DNA from: Sphaerulina vaccinii
Lineage: Eukaryota > Ascomycota > Dothideomycetes > Mycosphaerellales > Mycosphaerellaceae
Assembly (NCBI GenBank): GCA_022570795.1
Contig: JAKUDP010000001.1
Location: 3,968,001-4,032,000, forward strand
Reading direction: 5' to 3'
Length of the DNA: 64,000 nt
The notes beneath the pieces are model-generated. The model was not told the origin of the DNA and did no database searches. It saw only the letters and a list, made by a program, of their open reading frames with translations. Positions 41,756 to 52,516 of the stretch are shown here, one piece after another. The translations under genes and the position numbers were made by a program. Position 1 is the stretch's first letter. The number at the start of each line of letters is the position of its first letter.

Positions 41756-43219
41756 TCAAAACTTGCTGCCAGCTCCGAAGAGACCTTCTCGCCACTCTCG
41801 ATTGCCAGCCATGATCTGCTTTTCGAGCGTGCGCCAACCAGCAGGTCCTTCTTCAAGCCCATTGCGCTTGCCATTTGGCACACCTCGCCATTTGAAGAGT
41901 CGAGTGTACTCAGTATCCTTCTTCTCGATCACATCCACGATATGCTCGCCCAACACAGGTAAGAACTTGAAGCCATGACCACTTCCACCAGAAGCCACGA
42001 CCAAGCCTTCGACATCTGGAACATAGTCGATCAAGAAGCTGTTGTCGACGCTATCGGTGTACCAGCATAGTCGAAGATTGCTAAGATCCAGCTCCAGCAG
42101 ATCAGGTAAGTTTTCTTCTACGAAGCCTCGGATTACTCTCATCGCCTCTGCAGGCACTTTATCGGCATCAGTCTGCGGATATGACAGCTGCTCTCCTACG
42201 CTCGAGCGGCGCGTATATGATGTCCACTTGGCTCCTCGGAAAGCGACTTTGACAACTCCTTCCGGCGTCCGAGGTAAGCCATACAGTCCGCCAATGTTGC
42301 CTCCTTGGCGTGGAACATACGTTCCCATGTTCCAGGACCAAACAGGGAAATTCTCTTCACTATACTTGTCCCACAAATCCTGCCTATCCTTTGGTAGCTG
42401 TACGCTAAGAACACTTCCAGAAGTCGTCTCCAGCAGCCGATCGACTTCCGGAATCAAAGCAGGCGTCCACCCACCGCAAGCCACGAGCACAAGGTCCGCA
42501 TCGTGCTTCTCCAAGCCCGATGTTACAATTCCAGATACGCGATTGCCAGTCTTCATGAACGACTGCAACGCATGATCTGGTCCAAAACGTGTCGTGACAA
42601 GGCCGGATTGCATAATCAAGTGCAATGCCCAAGCACAAGCTCTTGAAGCTAGTACGAAGCCGGCTGTGGTATCGAGAATGCCATCGGTTGGTAGACCTCG
42701 CTCAGTTCGATCGAAAGGATCAATCTTCGCGAAAGGAATTCCGGCCTTGGCTGCGTCCTCTCTTCGCGCCGCATCAGAAACACGATATTGCGTATGCTTG
42801 ATCTCGCTTGGGAAGTTTTCCTGCGTTTCTTTCTCCTTCGCCTCCAGACCATTTGAGCTCAACCTCAGAAAGCCACAATTGTGCCAAAGTGGTACATCTG
42901 GACTCAAACAATCCGGCAAGTCGTCATTCAAACTCGCAGCGAGTTCTATATTCCACTTCTCCCACTCTGGCATTGCCTTGAAAGCTAGGTCTTGATATAG
43001 CTTCTCGCCGCCATATGAGGCTCTGACGATCTTATTGAGATCGCAGGACGCACCGTCTGCTCCTTGCCTCTCGTCGTAGTGGTTCTTGTCGAAGGGTTGT
43101 CGGTCGAAGATGTGGATGTTCGAATAGCCGCGCCTAAGGAGATGAAGAGTTGTACTAAGACCAAAGACTCCGGCGCCCACTATGACTATCTTCGAGTCTT
43201 TGCGAAGGGAGTCTGCCAT
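41756..43219 (-). CDS. FAD-dependent amine oxidase (saccharopine/sarcosine oxidase family)
   Basis: An intronless ORF of 487 aa. The N terminus is a dinucleotide-binding fold (KIVIVGAGVFGLSTTLHLLR, residues ~10-29). A segment like CDLNKIVRASYG is typical of fungal saccharopine/pipecolate/fructosyl-amine oxidases. The C-terminal part has CWYTDSVDNSFLIDYVP and VVASGGSGHGFKFLPVLGE, the conserved FAD-contacting region of monomeric sarcosine-oxidase-like enzymes. These oxidise secondary amines such as L-saccharopine, sarcosine or Amadori products, making H2O2. The protein ends in SKF, a weak variant of the peroxisomal signal SKL, and relatives are often peroxisomal. The exact substrate cannot be decided from sequence. 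Confidence 0.85.
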   Translation of the reverse strand: MADSLRKDSKIVIVGAGVFGLSTTLHLLRRGYSNIHIFDRQPFDKNHYDERQGADGASCDLNKIVRASYGGEKLYQDLAFKAMPEWEKWNIELAASLNDDLPDCLSPDVPLWHNCGFLRLSSNGLEAKEKETQENFPSEIKHTQYRVSDAARREDAAKAGIPFAKIDPFDRTERGLPTDGILDTTAGFVLASRACAWALHLIMQSGLVTTRFGPDHALQSFMKTGNRVSGIVTSGLEKHDADLVLVACGGWTPALIPEVDRLLETTSGSVLSVQLPKDRQDLWDKYSEENFPVWSWNMGTYVPRQGGNIGGLYGLPRTPEGVVKVAFRGAKWTSYTRRSSVGEQLSYPQTDADKVPAEAMRVIRGFVEENLPDLLELDLSNLRLCWYTDSVDNSFLIDYVPDVEGLVVASGGSGHGFKFLPVLGEHIVDVIEKKDTEYTRLFKWRGVPNGKRNGLEEGPAGWRTLEKQIMAGNREWREGLFGAGSKF

Positions 43220-43402
43220 GTCGTTACGTGATGGAGGTTCCGAGTGCGAGTCTCGAGGTTAAGAAGGCGCACCTGGTGTCAGTATGATCAGTGGACGATG
43301 TGTACTTAGCTGCAATGGACAGATGCAGATCCTGCTGCAGTCGAGCTACATTGATGGACATTGTTTCGGGCAAGAGGTTGTTGACCGTGTGAGGTCGCGA
43401 TT

Positions 43403-43786
43403 TCAGCCACCAATCAGTTGAGTCTTGGCAATTGCTGGATCTCTCCTTCCTTTCGAGATCTCTTCCTCCTCTTCATCGACCAGGACAGCATCTGCACCGG
43501 GGACATCGACAGACTCATATGATCTGGATACACTTCCTTTGGCCGTCGAATGCGTGGGCGATACCAAACCTGATCCTGTCGGGTGCAAGCTGAAAATGTC
43601 CTTCAAGGCCTTCCAACACCTTTGATTCTGAGTCCAGTCTGAGCTTCGGACACGTTCCCAAGTACTACTCAAGCTCACAGTCCCCTCCGCATGAGCGTCA
43701 ACCATGCCAATTATCTTTCTCAAGCTCGAAGGAGGCGAAGCGCCAGCGAGTAGATGAGCTTCAACGAAGAAGAGCCATTCGAGACG
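43403..43786 (-). CDS. Probable terminal exon of an unknown protein
   Basis: On the minus strand the frame is open from 43786 to the stop at 43403 and reads as natural protein throughout (RLEWLFFVEAHLLAGASPPS, ending DEEEEEISKGRRDPAIAKTQ). An AG lies directly before 43786, so this may be a 3' exon of ~127 residues. The upstream exon was not found. An alternative is a short protein from the internal ATG at 43705 (MVDAHAEGTVS). No domain recognised. The opposite strand at 43753-43869 also has a protein-like 38-codon frame, which lowers confidence. Confidence 0.35.
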   Translation of the reverse strand, partial: RLEWLFFVEAHLLAGASPPSSLRKIIGMVDAHAEGTVSLSSTWERVRSSDWTQNQRCWKALKDIFSLHPTGSGLVSPTHSTAKGSVSRSYESVDVPGADAVLVDEEEEEISKGRRDPAIAKTQLIGG

Positions 43787-43972
43787 CTATTCGAGACGAC
43801 CGGCGCAATGTACTTGCGATGGCTCTGGTACGACCCTCGAGCACTGCGTCTCAAGCGACGCGCCATATGAGATGCACTCGATCGCTGGTCAAGTCAAGAC
43901 CACATCCAATTCATCCACAAAATTTGCGGAATCATACCACGAACCCCATTATTCAGAAGAACCAAGTACATC

Positions 43973-44502
43973 ATGCTTGCAACACTCCTCTTCTCTCTGT
44001 TCGTAATACTACTAGTACTCACAATACTCAGCTAATCTTGTTCCGCAGATTCCTCCCTCTCGTCTTCGCTCTTTCACAAGGTGGTTTCAGAGACCCAGAC
44101 CCCGAAGTACCTGACTTCGGCGACACGCCAGGAAAGTACTGCCTCTGCCTCCGTCCAGTCGATGGTCGACAAGACCCCAAGCCGACAGCACAAGTCTGTC
44201 CACAATTCGCACAATACGGAGCTTTTGCTATAGAAATCGAGTTTGGAGGGCCTGGTGGAGGATATTTTGGTGCTGTGCGTATTGTTCGTCTCAACACTTG
44301 GTTCACCAGCTAATGTTTCTTTTCTCTTCTCTGTTAGTGCGCACAGATTGGAATCAATTTCAAAGAACAGTTCGCTGCCGCATGCATTGCGGTGTATGGC
44401 CCTGCGGGGAATGATGGTCAGGCTGGTTCGCAGTGTTGTTCTGCGGATTACAAGCATGAATCGTACAGCTGTATGGATTACCCGCCGACACCAGAAGAAT
44501 GA
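43973..44502 (+). CDS. Small secreted cysteine-rich protein, copy 1
   Basis: Predicted exons 43973-43998, 44049-44274 and 44338-44502 give 138 aa. Intron 1 is 50 nt (GTTCGT...GCTAAT...CAG) and falls inside the signal peptide in phase 2. Intron 2 is 63 nt (GTGCGT...TAG) and falls in phase 0 just before the fourth cysteine. The signal peptide is ~16-17 residues, mostly hydrophobic, with cleavage before LSQGGF. The mature chain has eight cysteines at 40, 42, 59, 85, 100, 117, 118 and 129, including a YCLC motif and a CC pair. A Gly-rich loop (GGPGGGYFG) precedes Cys4. It is homologous in layout to the gene at 39165-39766. Effector-like by size and cysteines; function unknown. Confidence 0.75.
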
Positions 44503-44649
44503 TTGTCAGGAGAGTCGACGTGCTAGGACGCAGGACGTCTAAGGTCTGATGCAGTACTGATGGAAGTCTAGCACAGCTCTGATAGATTGATGCTGTGATG
44601 CTACTGCGATGGGTCGGTTTGGCATGGTAACTTGTTGAGCTTTAGTCAG

Positions 44650-44846
44650 CTACCAGAGCGGGTCTTGGCTCTCTTCGACCTCTTCCCTCCAGCCTTCAGC
44701 CTCTCTCTCCTCTTCACCAAACACCACACCATCTGCATCGACAATGACGGATCCGTTGACACGCAATAGCATCACGAAGGTGGGTACATCGGTACGGAGT
44801 CGTGATTGCTCACTACACGAACGGAGACGATCATGACGCTTTCTTC
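44650..44846 (-). CDS. Probable terminal exon of a small unknown protein
   Basis: A minus-strand frame open from about 44846 to a TAG at 44652-44650 reads well as protein: DRLRSCSEQSRLRTDVPTF, then VMLLRVNGSVIVDADGVVFG, then an acidic end EEREAEGWREEVEESQDPLW. The start is not inside the frame (a stop precedes it), so a 5' exon between 44850 and 45060 is implied but not resolved. On the plus strand only a poor 45-codon spliced alternative exists. No known domain. Confidence 0.35.
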
Positions 44847-45085
44847 AGTGTATCTTGGCCTCGATACAATGGCGACCGAACGGCTTCACTTCGCGGCTTC
44901 GTCACCACGCAAAAGTATCAAGATCTCCACACTGGCAGGCATGTGGGGTGCAGTAGTGTGATACACTAGAGATCTCTGTATCGTTGCGAACACGAGGCGT
45001 TTGTGTCTGCCTGCTCCATCATAAGACAGAAACACACTGCCTAGAGGTAGGTATCGTTTTCTCTTCGACTTCGCGGACTGGCGCG

Positions 45086-47655
45086 ATGTACTCTACGATT
45101 TTACTGCTCTGGCCAAGAGTCTTAGCATCTGCGTAAGTCAGTGGGAGCGAAGTGCACATAGATGACTACTGACGGCAAATATGTAGCTTCGTTGACTATG
45201 GCGATGTGCTGCCCAAAGCCTATGCCATTGGTCCTTCTCACAGCCTTGAGACCAATATAACTTATGCTCACCAGCCTATCATTCTCACGAAAGACAGTCC
45301 AGTCTTGACGATTGACTATGGCTCCGAAGTCGCAGGCTTTTCATTCTTTGATGTGGAAAGTCAGTCCGCGAATAGCCAGATTGAAGTTAAATATGCAGAG
45401 GACTTCACAGCTTTCGACAATCCATATAGTGATGGGCCTTGGACTTTCAGCAATGGACTGTCCAACTCTTTCCGAACCGATACCTTCAATCTGAGCGAAT
45501 GTGGGCGTCAGCAGTCATATCTCGTTCAAGGCGGTCAGAGATGGCAAACGATCCGACTTCTGACAGACACTACTGTAACTTTAAAGTCCCTTGGCCTCAA
45601 GTTGACCTCGGAGAACAAGCCTGCAGGAGCGTTTGTTGGTCAGCTCGACACTTCGAACGCTATTTACGACAAGATCTGGGACCTCGGACCACGAGTTGTT
45701 CAAACTGCTTGCATCGATGCTGGCAACGCCCCGTCGACATGGGACATTTCACCAGATGGTGCATTGATCCGTGGCCAACAAACAGCACAGTCCAATAACG
45801 GCAGTGCCTTCGCCAACTACACCCTCTCATTCTCAACAAAGATTGTACGCGGCGGCACAGGTTGGCGAACGGGTAGCACAATCGCGACTCCTCGAGGCCA
45901 CATCTTCTACCTGACCTCGAACTACCCTGCAGACAACACATTCCTGAACACAAATCGCACCCTCGTCCCACCAAATACTCTAGTGTACAACTACGGCTAT
46001 TCAATAGTCAACCAAACAACTCTCGAAACAGGCTGGAATCAATACTTCCCCACCAACACTACTATCCTAGAAGACACCTGGTACAACATCTCCACAACCC
46101 TAACACCAGAGTACATCCACATCTTTCTCAACTCCCAACTGATCGCAAGCATTGCGCAAGATGAGGCCAACATCCTCTCTGCCAACATACAGACTTTCTC
46201 AGGCGCTCAAAGTCCCACAGGCGGAACATTCGGCTTCGGTCCCTGGGCCGATCACATCGCATACTATGGCGACATCACCGCCACAGCAGCCAACGGGACT
46301 CTGTTATACTCCAACCCTTTCACTTCACAAGACACCCTCGCAGAGTACAACGTCGCCCCACTAGACACCTCCGTATGCTTAGACGGCGCAAAACGCGACC
46401 GACTAGTCTGGGCCGGAGATATCTACCACACTACGCGAGTCCTTGGCTCGTCTACTGCGCGATGGGACTACATCTTAGGTTCGATCAACTATGTCTTCTC
46501 CTGGCAGAGACCTGCTGGAGCGAGCTTGGAGGGCTTTGTGCCGATTCAGCGCATATGGGTGGAAGACCTGAGTACCAAGAAGCTTTTGCTCCAGGTGCGT
46601 ATGCAGGACTTGTCGATTATCAGGATTTGTTTCTTGCGGCTGTTGGACATTATTTTCTTGCTACGGCGGATGTTGAAGGACTGAAGCCTAGGTGGGAGCA
46701 GGTTAAGCTGTTGCTTGAGGCGAGGAAGGGGTACATTGATCCGTACTCGGGACTTATGGCGGGGACTGGGGCTTATTACTTCCTTGGACCTGTGAATGGG
46801 AGTGCGATTACTGGACTTGCGGCTTATGCGTATAGCTCGTTGGTGCCGTTGGCAGAGGCGATGAATGATACAGTCACAGCAGCTGACTTGAAGGAGATGA
46901 GTGAAGGACTGAATGAGAATCTGAATGCGAAGCTTTGGAATGAAGAAAAGGGTGTCTACGCCTACTCTCTAGACCAACCTTCCGACTTCTCATTCACAGG
47001 CATAGCCTAGGCCATCCTCTCCGGAGCCGCGAACTCCTCTCAAGCCGCCTCCAGCATCGCCAGACTACCAGAACTGCGTCTCGGTATAGGCTACAAGACT
47101 TCCACAGTCGAGAACAGCACCTCCACGACCCAACTTTCTCCCAACACAGCCGGTTTCCTCTTCGAAGCACTCTTCAAAGCTGAGCGAGATCTCGGCGTCA
47201 AGAACCTCACAGTCGCGAAGAACTTGCTCGATGACTTCTGGAGTAAGATGGTGACGCAGCCAGAGTACTATTCTGGTGCGAGTTGGGAATATCTGTTCCC
47301 TGATGGAAAGCCGGAGATTGACCTGTTCACCTCGCTGGCTCATCCTTGGGGCGCGGCGCCGACGTATGTGCTTCCGGAGTATCTGCTAGGCGTTACTGCT
47401 TTGACTCCTGGGTTTGAGACTTGGGCGTTCGAGCCGCTGATTGGTGCTCTCGGCTTGAAGGAGGTCAATGGTACGACGTGGACGCCTGCTGGGCCAATTG
47501 TGGCGAAGTGGGAGATCGTGGATGGCTCAGCCTTCGTTACTGTCACTGCGCCGAATGGTACAGCTGGTGTGCTTGTCTTGCCTGATGGAGATGGGAAGAG
47601 GCGGATCGAGCTCGTGGCAGGCAGTGAGACGCAGGTCAAGGTGAGTGACTGGTAG
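45086..47655 (+). pseudogene. GH78-type alpha-L-rhamnosidase, broken twice
   Basis: ATG 45086 starts a signal peptide (MYSTILLLWPRVLASA). A 54-nt intron (45133-45186) leads into the main frame. Residues then show a beta-rich N-terminal region, an inserted concanavalin-like segment (~200-370) and the catalytic motif LDGAKRDRLVWAGD. Two lesions follow. Near 46550 the sequence CAGCGC lacks one base, shifting the continuation (RPEYQEAFAPGAYAGLVDYQ) to the next frame. At 47008-47010 a TAG interrupts SFTGIA-AILSGAAN where a Trp codon TGG is expected. The frame then runs to 47655 with intact (alpha/alpha)6-barrel and C-terminal sequence. GH78 enzymes remove rhamnose from plant polysaccharides and glycosides; this copy should not be functional. 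Confidence 0.8.
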
Positions 47656-47687
47656 TCGATAGTTATCTGTGACCAGGAGATAGATGC

Positions 47688-49455
47688 TCAATCCTTTGGC
47701 ATAGGCGCGAACTTTGACTTTGCGCGGAGGCGGTGTCCAACTTTCATGAAGATGAGTGGAACAGGAAGTGCCAAACAAGATATCCCACCAAGCACACTAG
47801 CAGCCGGTCCAACTCCAAGTGCACCAAACATCGGCTTCGCAGCCAATGGCAGTCCAAAAGCAATGATCGATCTAAGAAAGGTATTCGCCGATACCGCTGA
47901 TGCAGCATACAGTCCATAAGTGTCCACGAGGTAATTGATGCATTGCTGAAAGATCGTGTTGAAGCCAGCGCCGATGAAGCCTGCAGCAACAACAGGAATA
48001 CTCCAGTGAAACTTGGGATCTGCCGTCCAGCCAAACCAGAAGAGGCCGATCGTGAAGAGGCAGCCACCAACGAGCATTGGTGGGAGTCTGGCCTCGGGTG
48101 CTGCACGCCCGTTGTTCTTTGCGACGGCTTTGCCGTAGTATGATTGGTTCCCGAGGTTAATGCCTACTGCGACGAGGACGCCGACGAAGAGACCTGGTCT
48201 AGCATTAGCGACACCATCTGTGACAGCGAAGTGTAGGTGACGTACCAAGGAATGGCAGAGTTGACACCACCACGCCGTAGCCACGCTGTTCCCTGAAGAC
48301 AATCGGGAAGACTTCCAGCGTCATGTAGAGGATACCGTAGACATACGAAGCATAGCAAGCAATGCAGGTGACCATCGGCTCAGTAAACAACATGCGAAGC
48401 GGTCGCGAGAAGTACTTCGTGAAGATGTTGTTCAGTGTGATTCTCTCGGCCTCATGTGGATGCCAATGTCGTTGATCGCCAGTATCATTTCTCATCTTCT
48501 TGGCTTTGCGTACAAGAAGGACAGGACTGTACAGCTCGGGCAGGAAGAAGAACGTGAGAGCCACCATGAAGCCAGCAAAGATGGCTTCGAGGTACTCTGT
48601 CCATCTCCATCCGAGACTTGCATTATTCGTAAGGCCAGCTCCGATGATAGGTCCGAGTGTGGGTCCTCCAACGACCATGACTGCGTAGAAGGTAATCGCG
48701 ATTCCACGCGCCTTGGGTTCGTACATGTCTCCCAGTGCGGCGGAGACATTAGAGATTGGTGCACTGCCAAAGACACCACCGAAGAAGCGCGTAACGAAGA
48801 TACTTGCAGCATTCTTGCTCACAGCTGTGCCTATGCTGAACAAGCCAAGCATAGCTATGGCAGGCAGCATAGACCATCTGCGTCCATACACCTCTGAGAT
48901 CGGAGCCCAGGCCATTGGTCCGACTGCGAAGCCCAGAACGTACAGTGCCACGACGAGAACGGTAATCTCCTGGCTGACACCAGCATATTCTGCTATGATC
49001 GGTTCTGCTGGCGAAATGATAGAACTCCCGACTGAGCCCACCAGTGCGAGAAAGCCAAGCTGAATTGTGATCCATGATTTGTAGCCGAAGCTCCAGCCTC
49101 GTGGGTTGGCTGGGTCGTCATCGTCGAATTTGACTTGGTATTCAGGCTCCCCAGGCTGACTCCGATGTCGCCTGAAGGATATAGCAGACACCAGACGCGA
49201 AAGCGGAGGCTGCGATTGAGATCGAGAGCGGGAGCGTGAAGTTCTTCGCGACTGCTGACTTTGTGAACGCGTGCGAGTGGTTAGTGCTGGTTCTGCCGGT
49301 TCTTGGCTCAATTCTTGTTTCTCCAGATCGACCTCGGTTCCAGTACTGGTATAGTCTTCATCTGGGCTGTTCGTGTGCTTGTCGTGTTGTTTTTCTTCGT
49401 CAATGCTCTCGCTGGAATGCGTAAATCCTGCGTCGTAAGTATTCCTGGACTCCAT
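47688..49455 (-). CDS. MFS transporter, DHA1 drug/polyamine type
   Basis: Predicted minus-strand exons 49455-48246 and 48193-47688 (52-nt intron, GTACGT...CAG) give 571 aa. ATG 49455 (MESRNTYDAGF) is the first true ATG of the frame. The first ~110 residues are charged and Ser/Arg-rich (RTSRSRSRSQSQ). The signature DDPANPRGWSFGYK precedes helix 1. Twelve membrane helices follow, with the DHA1 loop SEVYGRRWSMLPA and LGDMYEPKARG. Related proteins (TPO/FLU1 type) export polyamines, drugs or natural products by proton antiport. Its end is 33 bp from the end of the broken rhamnosidase (convergent). Confidence 0.9.
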
Positions 49456-50211
49456 CTTGCACAGAATTTGCAAGACGATGTCGCTTGGAACAAGCAGAAA
49501 GAGCAGACATGTTCTGGAACGCTTGCCATGATGAATGTTCTACCACTGGTGACTGCTCGGCTTCGCGGCATGAGATGCAGATTGTGGCCACTCACCATCA
49601 AAGGCGGTGACGTGGTGATGGCACTAGCACGCCTTTCCTTTCGCCTACATCTATCGGCACTTTGCTGCCGTTTCTTGCAGCTGAAACACATATCGGAATA
49701 CCTTGAACCTGGATATCGCCCTCGATGTCGCGGAGTGCTCGCATCCTTCTGCTGCATACAAGGGCTCTGCCATCACGGTAGGTATGCTTGGAAATACCAT
49801 CTCGGCCGAAGTCGCGTCTTGGCCGCTCTTGCCGCTCGATGCGTTCTTGTCAAAGGATTGGACATGAAGTCGGCGCACTCCGCGCACATGATGGACGTGA
49901 AGTCGCATCGTCCTGCTCAGTCAGCCGTGATATTGCTGATGAAGTTGCGATGTCGGACTGAGAAGTTTTGTCCATGGGCACACGTGAAGTCGTGGAAGCC
50001 TTGCGAAGGTTTGAGCTTGATCGCTCCTCCCCTGTTCCCTGCACGTAATTTACAGACGCGACTTCTCCCACGCGAACTTCAACACGCGAACAATGGCTTC
50101 TTCAATACATAGGTACACCAGAAACATTTTGATTACAGGGACGCAACGCCTGTGAGCGCATCTTGTCGGCGAAACCAGCTGGAATGTGCTAGCACACTCA
50201 TTTCAGCGAAG
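49456..50211. other. Divergent spacer, MFS transporter/GEN1-like nuclease
   Basis: 756 bp between two outward-facing starts. A plus-strand ORF of 269 codons (49303-50112) crosses it and the antisense of the transporter 5' end. Its composition and overlap suggest chance. No other feature recognised. Confidence 0.4.
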
Positions 50212-52516
50212 ATGGGCATTGAAGGGCAAGTCACTGAACTCGACCAGTAGAAAGCACAAGCTGACAGGAAGAAGGCTTTGGGAAGTGCTTGGGAAAGGCG
50301 AAGGAATTGCTCTCGCAGAATATGCTGCTGCCCACTTCGAACAGCACAAGCGGCCACTAAGAATCGCGGTTGACGAAGCCTGCTGGCGATTCAACAACTT
50401 GAGCGATGAACAGGTTTGTCGCGTGTCATATTGCCATATGCAACACTGCTGAGATATCTACTAGGTCGCCAAGATTCGCGAAGGCGAGCCAGCAGCTAAT
50501 CCGATCGAGAAGGTCATACTGTGGCGAATCCTGAAGTACTGGAGACTGAACATTCAACTCTTCTTCATCACAGATGGCCTAAGAAAGCCAGGAAAGAAAC
50601 GATGGGGCAAGGCCGGCGGACGAGGTGGTGGCAAGGTGGACGCTGACTGCATCAGAATGCTGCATAAGATGTTTGCTAAGCTGCACGTCCCGTACCATCA
50701 GGCTCCAGGAGAAGCAGAAGCCGAATGCGCACGTCTTCAGCAGCTGGGCGTGGTCGATGCAGTCTGGTCAGACGATGGCGACTGCCTTATGTTTGGCTGC
50801 ACAACATTGATCAAAGCTCACAGAGACTCCTCTGGCAAAAAGGACTGGGATCGAACTCATCTTTACAAAGCCGAGACTCTACTACCGCGCTTCGATTTCG
50901 ACACAGATAGCCTGGTCATGTTCGCTGTGGTCTCTGGTGGAGACTATGACGACAAGGGGCTGCCAGGCTGCGGGCCACAGACTGCGCGCAAGCTCGTCAA
51001 GAGGAGCCTTGGTCTTGCTCAGACGTTGCGGCATGCCGAGAAGGAGCATCTCGGAGTGTGGCGAGAAATGCTGTCAGCCGCCCTAGCAGGATCTAATAGC
51101 ATGCTGAGGGTGCCTCCAGACTTTCCGGACCTAAAAGCTCTCAATGGATACCGAAGACCTGCCATATCAGACGATGAACAATGCTTCAACCTCAGAGGTC
51201 TCCGTGGCGGTTGGGAGTGGTTAGAGGGACAGATGAACCAGCCGAAACTGCGAGACATTTTGCGTGACCACTACAACTTCTCGACGCGCGAGTACCTAAA
51301 GCACTTGGCGCCAGTGTTCCTCGCACGGAAATTGGCGCGAGACGTGACTGATGCTCGGCGACAGGACAATCTCTCTTACGGAGTGATACTCAGGCGAACT
51401 CAGAACAGGAAGGCGAAAGATGGCACAGATCTGGGACTACCAGCAGAGATCAACATCAAGTTCGGCGCGGCATTTCTTGTTGAGATCGATCTGTCCAGAC
51501 CACCACCCGGCGAAGACTGGACCAGCACTGTCAAAGGTGATGGTATACCATACGACCCCATGCAGCCTCTGGACTCGGTCATGCTCCCCTGCTTCCTCAA
51601 ACATGGCCTTCCTGAAGGTGCACTAGACAAGCCCGAGCCTTCGCCCAAGAAGAAGAGGAAGAAGACAACTGAGGAGGATGACGACCTCGAACCGCCAGCT
51701 GCCAGCCAGAGTGGCACCCAGCAAAGTCCGAACTCCAGCACTACATTGAAACGAAGGAAGACGTCCAAGCCTTCGAGCTCGGCCGATGCTGGTGACATTG
51801 ATCCTAGTGCTTCGCAGCCCACCGCCGCCAAGAAACGTGCACCCAAAGTGAAAGATACTGAACAAGCAAAGGCAGCGAAGAAGCCGCGAAAGTCAAAGAC
51901 TGCCGTAGCTGCTGCTCCAGCTAGCCCTCCGCGGGCATCCTTCAGACGTCTAGAGATGCCAGACTTTGGCTCGCTGAAGACTACAAATGTCATCGATCTG
52001 GAGGAAGACAGCTCTGATGAAGAGGAGTTGTCCAACTCACAGTCACTTTGCGTCTCCCAGAACAGCACGCCTCAACGATCGCAAGAGCTGAGTCAACGCA
52101 CATCATTCGCGTCGACTCGGCCAATGTCGAATTCGCAGCCGTTGCGCAAGACCAGTGCAACACCAGCATACCCAACCCTGTCGACCACGAGGGAAGCCAC
52201 CAGAGCCTCACCTCCACGTGTAAGGGCTCCAACAGTTCCGCAAGCTGCTGTCAGGACCAAGACCAATGCCAGCGCATCGTCCTATATGCCACCGAGCCAA
52301 GTCGCTGTTCCCACTCCAAAATTGCCAGCAATGTCGCACGCGCCGGTCGAAGACGTGATCCCAGGCGATGTAGCTTCTGCTTTGACGTTGAGACAACGAC
52401 GAGAAGCAGGACTGCTGAGCAAGCTCGCCGCGCAATCCAGCGACATCATCACGACTCGTCCGCCAGCCAAGCCAACTCCCATTCCGCCGGAACACGAAGT
52501 GATTGTCATTGATTGA
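50212..52516 (+). CDS. GEN1/YEN1-type XPG structure-specific nuclease
   Basis: Predicted exons 50212-50225, 50275-50413 and 50465-52516 give 734 aa. The tiny first exon encodes MGIEG and must join LWEVLGKGEGIALAEYAAAH, the XPG N-terminal pattern. The fitting donor is GCAAGT, so intron 1 (49 nt) is a GC-AG intron. Intron 2 is 51 nt. The XPG-I region has APGEAEAECARL and WSDDGDCLMFG with the acidic metal ligands. A helix-hairpin-helix region follows (GGDYDDKGLPGCGPQTARKL). The C-terminal ~300 residues are basic, Ser/Pro-rich and probably regulated by phosphorylation. GEN1/YEN1 resolves Holliday junctions after recombination. XPG paralogues exist, but the architecture fits GEN1 best. Confidence 0.85.

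Noticed and set aside
49303..50112. 269-codon ORF (+)
   Set aside because: Its left part is antisense to the transporter's coding exon and the rest has irregular composition with no domain. Judged a chance open frame.
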